From a halophilic archaeon (GTDB lineage: Archaea; Halobacteriota; Halobacteria; Halobacteriales; Haladaptataceae), in contig QNGA01000009.1 in NCBI GenBank assembly GCA_003298465.1, positions 124,001-188,000 on the forward strand: 64,000 nt of DNA. Reading direction: 5' to 3'. The translations under genes were made by a program, and so were the position numbers. The notes under the pieces were generated by a model, which saw only the letters and a program-made list of their open reading frames with translations, was not told where the DNA came from and made no database searches. This document shows positions 35,356 through 43,482 of this stretch, piece after piece (within the stretch, counting starts at the first letter, position 1; every line of letters starts with the position of its first letter).

Positions 35356-37275
35356 CTATTTGAATCGAAAGGTTTCGAGGTTCTGTGGTGCAAATGTCCG
35401 GATATCGAAATCATGATAGAGTGCCGAAGAGAGGTCCTCTACCGAATGCTCATCGCCGTGAACACAGAGGACTTTCTCCGGTCGCGGATTCATTGTTTTC
35501 ACAAACTCCATGAGACCCTGCCGATCGGCATGGCCGGAGAATCCATCAATCGTCTCAATATTTAGATCCAGTTGGAGCGTTTTCGAGTGACCATCCCTAT
35601 CACGTCTTGGAATTTCGGTTCGGCCACTCTGTATTCGCCACCCCAACGTTCCCTGGGCTTGGTAGCTTACGAAAGCCAGGGTAGTATCAGGATCACTCCC
35701 GAGGTGATTGAGCCACGACAGAATCGGTCCACCAGTCACCATTCCGGACGTCGAGAGAATAATACAGGGTCCACCATCAGCGACAGCTTGGCGCTCGTCT
35801 TCACCGCCATCGATATGGTTGAACTGATCGGCAAGAAACGGATTCTCATCCTTATGAAGAATGCGATTCTGTAAATCGTCACGGAGATACTCCGGATACG
35901 CAGTGTGGATAGCGGTCGCTTCCCAAATCATTCCATCGAGATGAATCGGCATCGTCGGGATAGCGCCCGTCCGCATTGCTTCTTCCAACACGAGCATGAT
36001 CTCTTGGGAGCGTCCCACCGCAAACGAGGGAACCACGACTTTCCCGCCCCGATCGTAGGTTTCGTTGATAACTTGCTTGAGCTGTCGTTCAGAGTCCTGT
36101 TGGTTAGTTTGGTAATCGTTCCGACCGCCGTAGGTTGACTCCATCACGAGTGTCTCGACGCGGGGGAAGTCGTTAACAGCACCATTGAACAATCGGGTGT
36201 CGCGATAGTGGATATCTCCGGAAAACGCGACATTGTACAATCCATCGCCGATGTGGAAGTGTGACACAGCCGAGCCGAGAATATGGCCCGCGTTATGGAA
36301 TGTGAGTTTTACATCCGGCGCGATGTCGGTGACATCACCGTATTCGAGGGGGATTGTATGCTTAATTGCTTCACGTACCATTTCGGATTCGTACGGTGGT
36401 GTCCGACCCTCCTTGCCTGCAATATTGAGGTAATCAAGTGTGAGGAGGCCCATGAGGTCTCGTGTTGGTTCTGTGCAATAGATCGGGCCGTCATACCCGT
36501 ATTTGAACAGGAGTGGAATCAACGCGGAGTGGTCGAGATGAGCGTGTGTCAGAACAACAGCATCGATTGTCTGCGGTCCGGCACCGAGTGCTTCAGGCAA
36601 TTGAAGGAATGGAACTTCGCCTTCGGCACCCGGCTTGTCGCCGCAGTCAATTAGGATGCGTGTTTCAGGCGTTGAAAGCAGGAAGCTTGCACGACCGACC
36701 TCTTGACAACAGCCCAACGTCGTAATTCGCACTCGCTGCTCGTCTGCGAGTTCGTCGCGGTGAATCTGACGACCGACCCGAGTGAGAAAGTCGCGACGGT
36801 CGTCGCGTTCCTGCTTGAGGAAGTTACGAACATTGGACACCGTTGAGGATTCAATTGGCGGCGTGCGGACGATTTCCGGTGTCCAACCGATGTCTTGGGT
36901 GATCTCGCGGAGCGTTGCTCCGTGCTGTCCGATCACTAATCCAGGTTTTTCTGCTTCAATTAGCACTTCGCCAGTGTCCTTATGAAAGTTAAGAGTGGTA
37001 ACATTCGCTTCACTGGGGATAATGCTTCGAACTCTCTCACGCGCTCGCTCGGGGTTCGTCAATGCACTGGCGACCGGACGAATAGTAATTCGCTTGCGGA
37101 GCTGACTAGCGAGTTGTCGTACAAGATCGCCGTTGCGTGCGAATATCTTTGGATCAGGGGTATAGACGACAAGTTCTGTCCCTTCGTAGTCGACGTTCGA
37201 AATCTCTATTTCGGCTGGGAGTTCACGTTCGATCGTTTCCTGTAGGTTGTCCAGTTGGGTGTCGATTGTACTCAT
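35356..37275 (-). CDS. aCPSF1-type beta-CASP ribonuclease
   Basis: This 639-residue protein is the archaeal CPSF73 homologue. It has two KH-like domains at the N-terminus (about 1-180, with EKPGLVIGQHGATLREI), the metallo-beta-lactamase domain with VLTHAHLDHSALIP (about 235-250), a beta-CASP domain (about 380-570), and the C-terminal motifs ILSTSGMVTGGP, DGFSGHADRQGL and CVHGDEHSVEDLS. aCPSF1 processes RNA 3' ends and drives transcription termination in archaea; it is usually essential. That points to a chromosomal or chromosome-like replicon. The stop lies very close to the insertion-sequence boundary near 35340, but the reading frame appears complete. Confidence 0.95.
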   Translation of the reverse strand: MSTIDTQLDNLQETIERELPAEIEISNVDYEGTELVVYTPDPKIFARNGDLVRQLASQLRKRITIRPVASALTNPERARERVRSIIPSEANVTTLNFHKDTGEVLIEAEKPGLVIGQHGATLREITQDIGWTPEIVRTPPIESSTVSNVRNFLKQERDDRRDFLTRVGRQIHRDELADEQRVRITTLGCCQEVGRASFLLSTPETRILIDCGDKPGAEGEVPFLQLPEALGAGPQTIDAVVLTHAHLDHSALIPLLFKYGYDGPIYCTEPTRDLMGLLTLDYLNIAGKEGRTPPYESEMVREAIKHTIPLEYGDVTDIAPDVKLTFHNAGHILGSAVSHFHIGDGLYNVAFSGDIHYRDTRLFNGAVNDFPRVETLVMESTYGGRNDYQTNQQDSERQLKQVINETYDRGGKVVVPSFAVGRSQEIMLVLEEAMRTGAIPTMPIHLDGMIWEATAIHTAYPEYLRDDLQNRILHKDENPFLADQFNHIDGGEDERQAVADGGPCIILSTSGMVTGGPILSWLNHLGSDPDTTLAFVSYQAQGTLGWRIQSGRTEIPRRDRDGHSKTLQLDLNIETIDGFSGHADRQGLMEFVKTMNPRPEKVLCVHGDEHSVEDLSSALYHDFDIRTFAPQNLETFRFK

Positions 37276-37615
37276 GGCTGATTGGTTTTGAATGTGATTG
37301 CTGAATCTGGCTGTTGATTATTCGATGCTGCCGTCGCTTCTCTAAGTCACGCAGGTCGGAGAGCCGACAGGATGGAAAGTAGAGCATCACTGCCGGTCGA
37401 AAATAAACGACGAAGGCTCTGGACTACGTGTCAAGGGGTACTGATTTAGTTCTGTTAGCTGCTGTGAGCCAGTACTTGAAGTTTTACAACGGCGGACTAC
37501 CAGTTGAGTCCAAAAACAAGTGCCAGTATGTAGTTCGGCATGGATGAAAAGTTCTTTGCAAAGATATCGACCGATCAGCGGGATCTATTGCTGACTCTCG
37601 AACTAGCTGAGCCTC
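37276..37615. other. Intergenic stretch upstream of aCPSF1
   Basis: This holds the likely promoter of the aCPSF1 gene (AT-rich around 37290-37325) and about 250 bp of sequence without a supported gene, ending at the R1 copy at 37616. Confidence 0.4.
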
Positions 37616-37690
37616 TATGCATTGAGAACACCGGTCTCAACTTGCACCCCCGCTGGGAAGATGAGACTACACCCAGTATAGAGTGCCCAG
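37616..37690 (+). repeat. Repeat R1, solo copy
   Basis: TATGCATTGAGAACACCGGT, CTCAACTTGCACCCCCGCTG, then GGAAGATGAGACTACACCCA and GTATAGAGTGCCCAG. The internal arms GTCTCAAC and GATGAGAC form an imperfect inverted repeat. No transposase coding sequence adjoins it. A membrane protein gene on the minus strand ends about 125 bp away. Confidence 0.7.
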
Positions 37691-37814
37691 AATGCACGAT
37701 TTTAGCCAATTCACCCTTCTGCACACGCTTCAAACTGAACCTCAGAAGTCGTTTCTGACTACTATTCTAACTATTTCACGAATTAGCGAATGTTCGAGCC
37801 AGAGCTATCGCTCA

Positions 37815-38129
37815 TTATCTGGCGTTACTGGCCCCCCTACTTCGATCGGCCAGACGTCGAAGGCCCAGACCGATGACTCCGCCGAATGTTCCAAGGACGG
37901 CGGCAGTAACCACTCCGACCACGCCAGCCCACAGTACTCGAAATGGAAGCCCCGGTACTTCGCCGGTGATTACCATCCCGACAAGATGAATGCCGAAGCT
38001 AGCTGCAAACGCGAAGACAAAGAGCCACGCTCGTTTCAATCCCAGATCATGAAAGGCTACCGCTATACTCACGACAACCAGACCGACGCCGAAGTACTTG
38101 AATAGGGAAAGGTCTAAATGGCCGGCCAT
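37815..38129 (-). CDS. Membrane protein, truncated paralogue of the 40138 gene
   Basis: The product (about 104 residues from MAGHLDLSLFKYFGVGLVVV) has three hydrophobic helices and matches the C-terminal three quarters of the protein at 40138 nearly residue for residue: FVFAFAASFGIHLVGM, GEVPGLPFRVLWAGVVGVVT, AAVLGTFGGVIGLGLRRL. The first helix and N-terminus of the longer copy are missing, replaced by GC-rich unrelated sequence. The pair shows a local segmental duplication. The function is unknown, and the truncated copy may be inactive. Confidence 0.6.
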   Translation of the reverse strand: MAGHLDLSLFKYFGVGLVVVSIAVAFHDLGLKRAWLFVFAFAASFGIHLVGMVITGEVPGLPFRVLWAGVVGVVTAAVLGTFGGVIGLGLRRLADRSRGASNAR

Positions 38130-38288
38130 CCATATTCTATCTGGAGCGCCGCAGGCACCGGCGTTTGAAGCCCGTCGCACCGCTCCTGCCGCCCCGGTAA
38201 GACGCGGTCCGAACGAGGATACCCAAACGTGTCCTCGGATAGGTCCCGCGTGGAAACGGGGGCGGAGGCGGGAATCTGTGCCTTTTCA
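38130..38288. other. GC-rich stretch with hairpins, function unknown
   Basis: This replaces the 5' part of the truncated membrane gene. It is strongly GC-rich and contains hairpins such as GAGGATA-CCCAAACG-TGTCCTC (about 38215-38237) and repeated GCGGG/CCCGC blocks. Open frames exist on both strands but have poor codon use. It could be an unrecognised structured RNA or the end of a foreign element. I do not identify it as SRP, RNase P or tRNA. Confidence 0.3.
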
Positions 38289-39116
38289 TTACTGCTCAAT
38301 CATCCACGTAGCTATGCCTTCACATCCTAAGGCTTCGAGCCGCCCGACAACGTGACTAATGCCATCACTCGTTGGTGGATCAGCATTGCGATCACCAAAC
38401 TGCCCCCGGAACCAGCACGCAATGCGTTCTCGGAATGAACTCGCATACCGTTGTTCAAATGTTGGATTTTCCACCTCCCCCTCCTGCCGAGCTACAGATG
38501 AGTAGCCACGTCCCCATGCTCCATCTTGGGTGGAAGATGTCGTATTTCTTATCATTGTTACGGGATCATTCAGTGTAACCTCGCTTGCCGCACCGGGATT
38601 CTCATTAATTCTATCCGCGATGGAACCCGCAACTAAATCCGCAAGCAATAGATGGGGATAATAGAGTTCGGATTGTGTGCAATTCGCGATTGCTGGCGGA
38701 ACAACATCTATTCCTGATGAAGATTGGTAGAGTTGATTCGCGCGACTTCCATCACCATCAACGATAGCGACTGTGTCGTTCGTAGTGACGCTCAACTCTT
38801 TAAGCAGAATTGCAGAGTGAACCGCCTCAGCATATGGAAGCGTTACGTCGCCTTGATGAATGCAAATGCCGACTTCACCATTGCACTGAAGCAGGACTTC
38901 ATGAATTTTCTCGGGTGGAAGAGTTAGGTCACGACTCTTCGTTCGGAATGGGAGATAATAGTGTTCGGAGAGCTCCTCGTAGAGAGTACCCAGAAGCATT
39001 GCTTCCTGTGTGCGGTTTACGAGAACCCCCACCGTGACGATCGTACCTTGGCGATCTGTTGCGTCAAAACCGATAGACCGCGCACGCGGCTCGTCATCAA
39101 CGATAAAATCCTGCAT
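38289..39116 (-). CDS. Uncharacterised protein with RNase H-like or DUF3800-like features
   Basis: The 275-residue protein begins MQDFIVDDEPRARSIGFDAT with a possible acidic beta-hairpin (GFDATDRQGTIVTVGVLVN), followed by LPPEKIHEVLLQCNGEVGIC and VTTNDTVAIVDGDGSRANQL. The spacing of an early Asp, a middle DGDG and a late LLADLVAGSIADRI recalls proteins of RNase H-like fold with a DUF3800-type outline, but I am not certain. The C-terminus (200-275) is charged and ends CEGIATWMIEQ. It is flanked by R1 copies on both sides within the same-strand gene series. Confidence 0.6.
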   Translation of the reverse strand: MQDFIVDDEPRARSIGFDATDRQGTIVTVGVLVNRTQEAMLLGTLYEELSEHYYLPFRTKSRDLTLPPEKIHEVLLQCNGEVGICIHQGDVTLPYAEAVHSAILLKELSVTTNDTVAIVDGDGSRANQLYQSSSGIDVVPPAIANCTQSELYYPHLLLADLVAGSIADRINENPGAASEVTLNDPVTMIRNTTSSTQDGAWGRGYSSVARQEGEVENPTFEQRYASSFRERIACWFRGQFGDRNADPPTSDGISHVVGRLEALGCEGIATWMIEQ

Positions 39117-39335
39117 TCCTACTGATCGGTATCTAAAACGCTTGTGCTAGTTATACTACCCGAATTTTTTCGAGATTACGTAGGTTTCTCGGTATACATT
39201 TTTGATAATATTCCCCAGCTTTAACCAATAGGACGGTGTGATTCGAACAGTCTATTGGGTTAGGTGGTATGCGAAGATTAACAACTTTTATTGTTGTATA
39301 GTGAGGTAATTTACCTAAATCTCGGTAGAATAGCG

Positions 39336-39400
39336 TATGCATTGAGCGCACCAGTCTCAACTTCTGAGCAACGGTGGAAGTTGAGACTGCAGTTAGGCTG
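39336..39400 (+). repeat. Repeat R1, solo copy
   Basis: TATGCATTGAGCGCACCAGT, CTCAACTTCTGAGCAACGGT, then GGAAGTTGAGACTGCAGTTA. The arms GTCTCAACTTC and GGAAGTTGAGAC form an almost perfect 11-bp inverted repeat around a 9-10-nt loop. It ends 3 bp before the stop codon of the GNAT gene at 39403, so it sits exactly at that gene's 3' end. Confidence 0.75.
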
Positions 39401-39402
39401 AT

Positions 39403-39894
39403 CTACAGTCGACTTGAGAACAACTTCTTCATTACGACCACTGAGAGCGTTACTTGACGTCCATTATACTCTTTCTCGATTGTTTCTTCCGTTATCGATC
39501 GGTAGCCCATCTGTTTATAGAACTGAACTGCATTGAGCGATGCCCACAGTTCGAGATACGCTAATCCACTCCCAAGAGCAAAACCTTCTAAATGAGCAAG
39601 GATTGTTGAGCCGACGCCCTGTTGTGCATAGTCGGGGTGAACGTACACCGCCCGTACTTTGTTATTCTTCGGAACAAGATGCCCGTATCCAACGATTCTA
39701 CCGCCGTTCTCCGCAACCACGAGGTAATGGTCCTCATCTTCAACAGGATACTTCTCGGTACCCTCCTTTTTCTGGGCCCACGCAGCGACTTGAGTGTCAT
39801 CGTATGCTGTTGGGCCAAGCGCATGAATAGACGCAATATGAAGATCTAATATCGCGGATGTGTCGCTGGGGGTTGCTATGCGAACCGTCGTCAT
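39403..39894 (-). CDS. GNAT family N-acetyltransferase
   Basis: The 163-residue protein has the GNAT fold: MTTVRIATPSDTSAILDLHI at the start, DEDHYLVVAENGGRIVGYGH (strand pair), the acetyl-CoA loop VHPDYAQQGVGSTILAHLEG (Q-x-x-G-x-G/S), and a C-terminal ELWASLNAVQFYKQMGYRSI motif. The acceptor substrate is unknown. The gene is in the R1-separated series: one copy touches its stop codon and another lies about 200 bp upstream of its start. Confidence 0.9.
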   Translation of the reverse strand: MTTVRIATPSDTSAILDLHIASIHALGPTAYDDTQVAAWAQKKEGTEKYPVEDEDHYLVVAENGGRIVGYGHLVPKNNKVRAVYVHPDYAQQGVGSTILAHLEGFALGSGLAYLELWASLNAVQFYKQMGYRSITEETIEKEYNGRQVTLSVVVMKKLFSSRL

Positions 39895-40090
39895 TTGATT
39901 TTCAAACAGTTAGTTGTGCGATAGGCGTATTAATAGGTCGGTCGTACAGGTTCGACTGCAATCTAAGCAGGTAGTCGTAGCGAGCCTGACATCCACCTTT
40001 AAAGGATACCGTTGCCGTGCAATTCAGTACTCGGATTTTCGAGTGTCTGTGGTTATGAATAATAGGCAAGTCTCTGTCTCATCGAACTCT

Positions 40091-40130
40091 GTGCATTGAG
40101 CGTGGCAGTCTCAACATCTGTTGTACTCCT
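40091..40130 (+). repeat. Repeat R1, half copy
   Basis: GTGCATTGAGCGTGGCAGTC then TCAACATCTGTTGTACTCCT. Only the outer end and the GTCTCAAC arm remain. It ends 8 bp before the stop codon of the membrane protein gene at 40138. Confidence 0.65.
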
Positions 40131-40137
40131 GATGACG

Positions 40138-40569
40138 CTACTGACCACTTTCCTGTCGAACGATCAAACGACGAAGACCGATACCAATAGCTCCACCGAG
40201 TGTTCCGAGGATAGCTGCGGTAACAGCCCCGACCACGCCCGCCCACAGAACCCGGAACGGCAGCCCTGGCATCTCACCGGTAATGCCCATCCCCACCAGA
40301 TGAATGCCGAAGCCAGCTCCAAAAGCGAAAACAAAGATCCATGCTCGTTTCATTCCCTGATCGCGAAAGGCCAGCGCTATACTCGCGAGAATCAGACCGA
40401 CGCCGAAGTACTCTAATCGGAGGACTTGGGAAATCCCTGATAGATCCCAGGCCTTAATCAGTGTGAGAAAGCCAGCCGAGCAGATGAATATACCAATTGC
40501 AAGAAGATATGTCTGAAAGGAGTTCCCCTGACCGGAATAAGTTGTCAATGGTTGGGAGTCTCTGCTCAT
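40138..40569 (-). CDS. Four-helix membrane protein (full-length paralogue)
   Basis: The 143-residue protein has a polar N-terminus (MSRDSQPLTTYSGQGNSFQT), then four hydrophobic helices (about 20-40, 48-66, 70-92 and 100-130) with MKRAWIFVFAFGAGFGIHLV and GEMPGLPFRVLWAGVVGAVT, ending GLRRLIVRQESGQ. It is the complete version of the gene at 37815. Related function is unknown. R1 copies in the same orientation stand on both sides (40091 and 40621). Confidence 0.75.
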   Translation of the reverse strand: MSRDSQPLTTYSGQGNSFQTYLLAIGIFICSAGFLTLIKAWDLSGISQVLRLEYFGVGLILASIALAFRDQGMKRAWIFVFAFGAGFGIHLVGMGITGEMPGLPFRVLWAGVVGAVTAAILGTLGGAIGIGLRRLIVRQESGQ

Positions 40570-40620
40570 TACAAGAAAGCTTGGCTACAATCATATATGA
40601 AAGTTTGGTGGTGGCAACTC

Positions 40621-40690
40621 ATGCATTGAGAATGCTGATCTCAACTCCTGCTGAACCCGGAAGATGAGACTACACCGGCTATAGCGACCC
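40621..40690 (+). repeat. Repeat R1, right end of an internally deleted transposase element
   Basis: ATGCATTGAGAATGCTGATC, TCAACTCCTGCTGAACCCGG, then AAGATGAGACTACACCGGCT. It abuts directly the N-terminal transposase relic at 40689-40820, so start and right end of the element are preserved with the middle deleted. Confidence 0.7.
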
Positions 40691-40820
40691 TAAAATGTCC
40701 GATTGTAATCCGGCGAGTGAGGTTCGATCATACAATGGCGTCAAGGTATGTACTGTCCACTTGACGTACGGCTGTTGGGCGATTCGTCGAAAGACAGTAT
40801 GTTGTGACTCACAAGTCGCA
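40689..40820 (-). pseudogene. IS4-like transposase N-terminal relic
   Basis: The minus-strand frame CESQHTVFRRIAQQPYVKWT, then VHTLTPLYDRTSLAGLQSDI, aligns with the first 50 residues of the intact transposase at 35250 (SYREVFRNIAQSKFRNWPVY, LYDRSSLGG). It then passes directly into repeat R1. With R1 it is a non-autonomous deletion derivative of the insertion sequence. Confidence 0.7.
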
Positions 40821-40985
40821 GCCACTACGAGATGCTGGCCACGACACGCTCAAGAATCCGTCTAACTAATCAGTCTAGGTGAACCACAAATTGCTCGGTA
40901 CAGAACGTCCTCTTCACGGATGTATCCCAGTCCGCCTGCTATAGCAGGCTCCAAGTTTACTCGATAGGGGGCATATCCATGGCGT

Positions 40986-42125
40986 ATGAGGTTCGACCTG
41001 ACGGAGGATCAACGGGCGCTTCGAGATGAGGTTCGAGAATTCACGAAAGAGGAGATTGAACCAAAGTCGAGAGAGCTCGACCGAGAGGAGGAGTACCCGA
41101 GCACAATCTTCGACAAACTCGGCGAACATCGTTTGACGGGTGTGACGCTTCCGGAAGAGTATGGGGGCCGGGGTGAAGGCCTCGTCGAACTCGCGTTGAT
41201 GATCGAAGAACTATCGGCTGGACTCATGTCGGTAGCTAGCACAATCGGACTCCATCTCGGAGTTGCGACAGTCGTCGAACACTTCGGAACCGAGGCACAG
41301 TGCGAGGACTTCCTTCCGGAGATGGCGTCCTTCGATACTGTTGGCGCACTCGGCTTGAGTGAGGCGAACGCGGGGAGTAATAAACTGGAGATGGAGACCA
41401 CCGCCGAACGTGACGGGGACGAGTGGGTGCTCAACGGCCACAAACAGTGGGTGACGAACTTCCTTGACGCCGACTACGTCCTCACGTACGCGAAAACTGG
41501 CCCCGAGGAGGACGCACCACATAACATCAGCGCGTTTCTCGTTCCGACCGACGACTTCGAAGTCGAGACGGTGTGGGAGACACTTGGCGCGAACAGTGTC
41601 AAATCCCCGCGCGTCTCCCTCCCGAATGTTCGCGTTCCCGACAATCGACTCATCGGCGAGGAGGGCGAAGGCTACGTTCAGCGTGGAGAGATACATACCG
41701 GTGTGAACGTCCCAGCTCGCGGTGTCGGTATCGCCCGCGCCGCCCTCGAAGATACGGTGGCCTACACGAGCACCCGTGAGCAGTACGACCAGCACATCAG
41801 CGACTTTCAAGGAGTGAGCTGGGAGATCGGTAGAATGGCCGAACGAGTCGATACGGCCCGGTTACTCACTCTCCGTGCAGCCGACCATGCCGACCGCGGA
41901 TACGACGTCACACGCGAGTTCAGCATGGCGAAAATCAATGCCACACAGGCCGCTGTGGACAACGCAAACGACGCGGTCCAACTCCACGGCGGTATCGGCT
42001 ACACGACTGAGTACCACGTCGAGCGGTATCTGCGTGACGCAAAACTCCTCACGATTGCCGGTGGCCCGAACGAAGGCCACAAGAACACGCTCGCTGAGGC
42101 CGTCTTCGAGCGACACGACGACTGA
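40986..42125 (+). CDS. Acyl-CoA dehydrogenase family protein
   Basis: The 379-residue flavoprotein has the usual three-domain build: N-terminal helices (MRFDLTEDQRALRDEVREFT), middle beta domain (GALGLSEANAGSNKLEMETT) and C-terminal helices with QLHGGIGYTTEYHVERYLRD. FAD-linked oxidation of an acyl-CoA at C2-C3 is expected. The position that holds the catalytic glutamate in medium/short-chain enzymes (the YEGT segment) reads IAGGPNEG, so that Glu is absent, and I see no clear substitute on the helix used by isovaleryl-type enzymes. Activity is therefore uncertain. A bat-type regulator follows on the same strand after 80 bp. Confidence 0.9.
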   Translation: MRFDLTEDQRALRDEVREFTKEEIEPKSRELDREEEYPSTIFDKLGEHRLTGVTLPEEYGGRGEGLVELALMIEELSAGLMSVASTIGLHLGVATVVEHFGTEAQCEDFLPEMASFDTVGALGLSEANAGSNKLEMETTAERDGDEWVLNGHKQWVTNFLDADYVLTYAKTGPEEDAPHNISAFLVPTDDFEVETVWETLGANSVKSPRVSLPNVRVPDNRLIGEEGEGYVQRGEIHTGVNVPARGVGIARAALEDTVAYTSTREQYDQHISDFQGVSWEIGRMAERVDTARLLTLRAADHADRGYDVTREFSMAKINATQAAVDNANDAVQLHGGIGYTTEYHVERYLRDAKLLTIAGGPNEGHKNTLAEAVFERHDD

Positions 42126-42206
42126 TTCATTCGAGCATCGGCTGTCTCCCCGTTCACGGAACTGTTATCCGGCTATGGAGGATATTAGAAACTACGAACA
42201 CGTACG

Positions 42207-42932
42207 ATGGTGTCTTCTGAGAGATCTGACGAAGCACTTCAGGTTTCAATTGACCTCTGGTACCCCGAGTGCTGGGAAATCGAAATTACGGAGCGTCTCG
42301 ATATCGGGATTCTCGGCTATGGGATCTACATGACCGGCAGCGAGGTTGCGACGCTCTTCACGATCTATGCGGACGATCACGAATCGGTTACAGAGGGTAT
42401 CGAAGCCATTCGAGCGTCTGAACACGTTCATTCTGTCTCCCAGATGGCGTCTGGCTTTCGGCAGGCCTCGATTCCAAAGCCGGGAAATGCAACGCGTGAA
42501 CTCCTCGTCATTCACGATGGGAGAAAGCAGATCAGTCAGCCACTCACCTCTCGCGGATTCGTGTGTACAGGGCCGATCGACATTCGAGATGGGAGAGAGT
42601 ATTGGAGTCTCGTAACGAACCATGGCCGGGAAACGGTGCGGATCAAGCTTGATGAAGTTCGTGAGCAGATGAATGCGGATATAAATGTGCGGAGTATGAA
42701 GCGGCAGAACCGGGAAGATGCGTCGACCACACTTCCGGTAGATCAGTTCACGAAGCGCCAGTTAGAGGTATTCCAACTAGCTCGTGAGAGGGGGTACTAC
42801 GAATACCCGAAGGAAACATCGGCTAGCGCATTAGCGAATGAATTGGGGATTACTACATCAACTCTCCACGAACACCTTCACAAAGTGGAGGCAGTCTTAT
42901 TAGGGAGAGACGGCCTGACGCAACTCGAATAG
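42207..42932 (+). CDS. Bat-type HTH-10 transcriptional regulator
   Basis: The 241-residue protein has an N-terminal sensing domain (about 10-165, with SIDLWYPECWEIEITERLDI) and the C-terminal HTH-10 domain FTKRQLEVFQLARERGYYEY, then ASALANELGITTSTLHEHLH. The location just downstream of the acyl-CoA dehydrogenase gene on the same strand suggests that it may control that gene or respond to related metabolites. The N-terminal variant differs from the regulator at 17469, so the two probably sense different signals. Confidence 0.88.
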   Translation: MVSSERSDEALQVSIDLWYPECWEIEITERLDIGILGYGIYMTGSEVATLFTIYADDHESVTEGIEAIRASEHVHSVSQMASGFRQASIPKPGNATRELLVIHDGRKQISQPLTSRGFVCTGPIDIRDGREYWSLVTNHGRETVRIKLDEVREQMNADINVRSMKRQNREDASTTLPVDQFTKRQLEVFQLARERGYYEYPKETSASALANELGITTSTLHEHLHKVEAVLLGRDGLTQLE

Positions 42933-43006
42933 TATCCTTCGAATGTTGTGTTCGCATGCTCTACTGAGCAGTCAATACAGTCAAGATTCCTCTGAAACTC
43001 ATATTG

Positions 43007-43056
43007 TATGCATTTAGAACACCGACCTCAACTTCTGGTGTGGACAGTCTGTATAG
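43007..43056 (+). repeat. Repeat R1, degenerate copy
   Basis: TATGCATTTAGAACACCGAC then CTCAACTTCTGGTGTGGACA and GTCTGTATAG. It retains the outer end and first arm with several changes. It lies between the HTH-10 gene and a TnpB relic. Confidence 0.5.
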
Positions 43057-43079
43057 CCCCATACGCTTTATCGACCCCT

Positions 43080-43335
43080 CCGCCTTTGACGACCGTTCGT
43101 GTCCGGCGCGTGGATTCAAGACTGACCGGGAGAGGGATTCGACATTGAAGGTCAAGCGTTTTGAGCTCGAAGAGTTGGAAGTGATATAGGGCAGGGACTG
43201 TCCAAAGCAACGCCTGTGGAGATTGCGACTGCTGTGTCTGCCGACGGAGGTGGGTATTCCGCGTCAGTTATTATGGATGCAGATCACGTCGTTGAAGCAG
43301 AAAGATCCCCAGCCTCAAGGAAGCCATTTCCGTAG
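43080..43335 (+). pseudogene. tnpB: tnpB C-terminal relic
   Basis: Two adjoining frames read as the end of a haloarchaeal TnpB. The first has the last half of the zinc ribbon and the RuvC-III helix region (SCPARGFKTDRERDSTLKVK), with one cysteine replaced. The second has ATPVEIATAVSADGGGYSAS and VIMDADHVVEAERSPASRK, ending at TAG 43333-43335. A frameshift and a TAG lie between them. No functional nuclease is possible. Confidence 0.65.
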
Positions 43336-43439
43336 CCTGAGTAGAATGGGTAGTCCACTTCACGTGCGGAGGCGAGGACGCTCTCTTCCGCGACCTATTA
43401 TTCTGCCTCTTTTTTGTTTTAGCCTATCTGTGTCTGACG

Positions 43440-43482
43440 TAGTTATATATGTATGCATATCCGTATTCACATCTGTATATGC
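43440..43482. repeat. Partition-like iterons upstream of parA
   Basis: The stretch GTAGTTATATATGTATGCAT then ATCCGTATTCACATCTGTAT has the same ATA/TAC-rich 6-bp unit family as the fields at 44727-45149. It overlaps the promoter and start of the parA gene, so it can serve as both operator and partition site. Confidence 0.5.

Noticed and set aside
38130..38288. SRP RNA, RNase P RNA or tRNA in the GC-rich stretch
   Set aside because: None of the conserved core motifs or cloverleaf ends could be found on either strand.
41211..41810. Long minus-strand frame inside the acyl-CoA dehydrogenase gene
   Set aside because: Complement of a well-supported coding sequence. Long antisense frames are common in such DNA.
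37616..43056. A true integron
   Set aside because: No integron-type integrase gene was found in the window, and R1 shares its sequence with IS right ends. Only the layout is integron-like.
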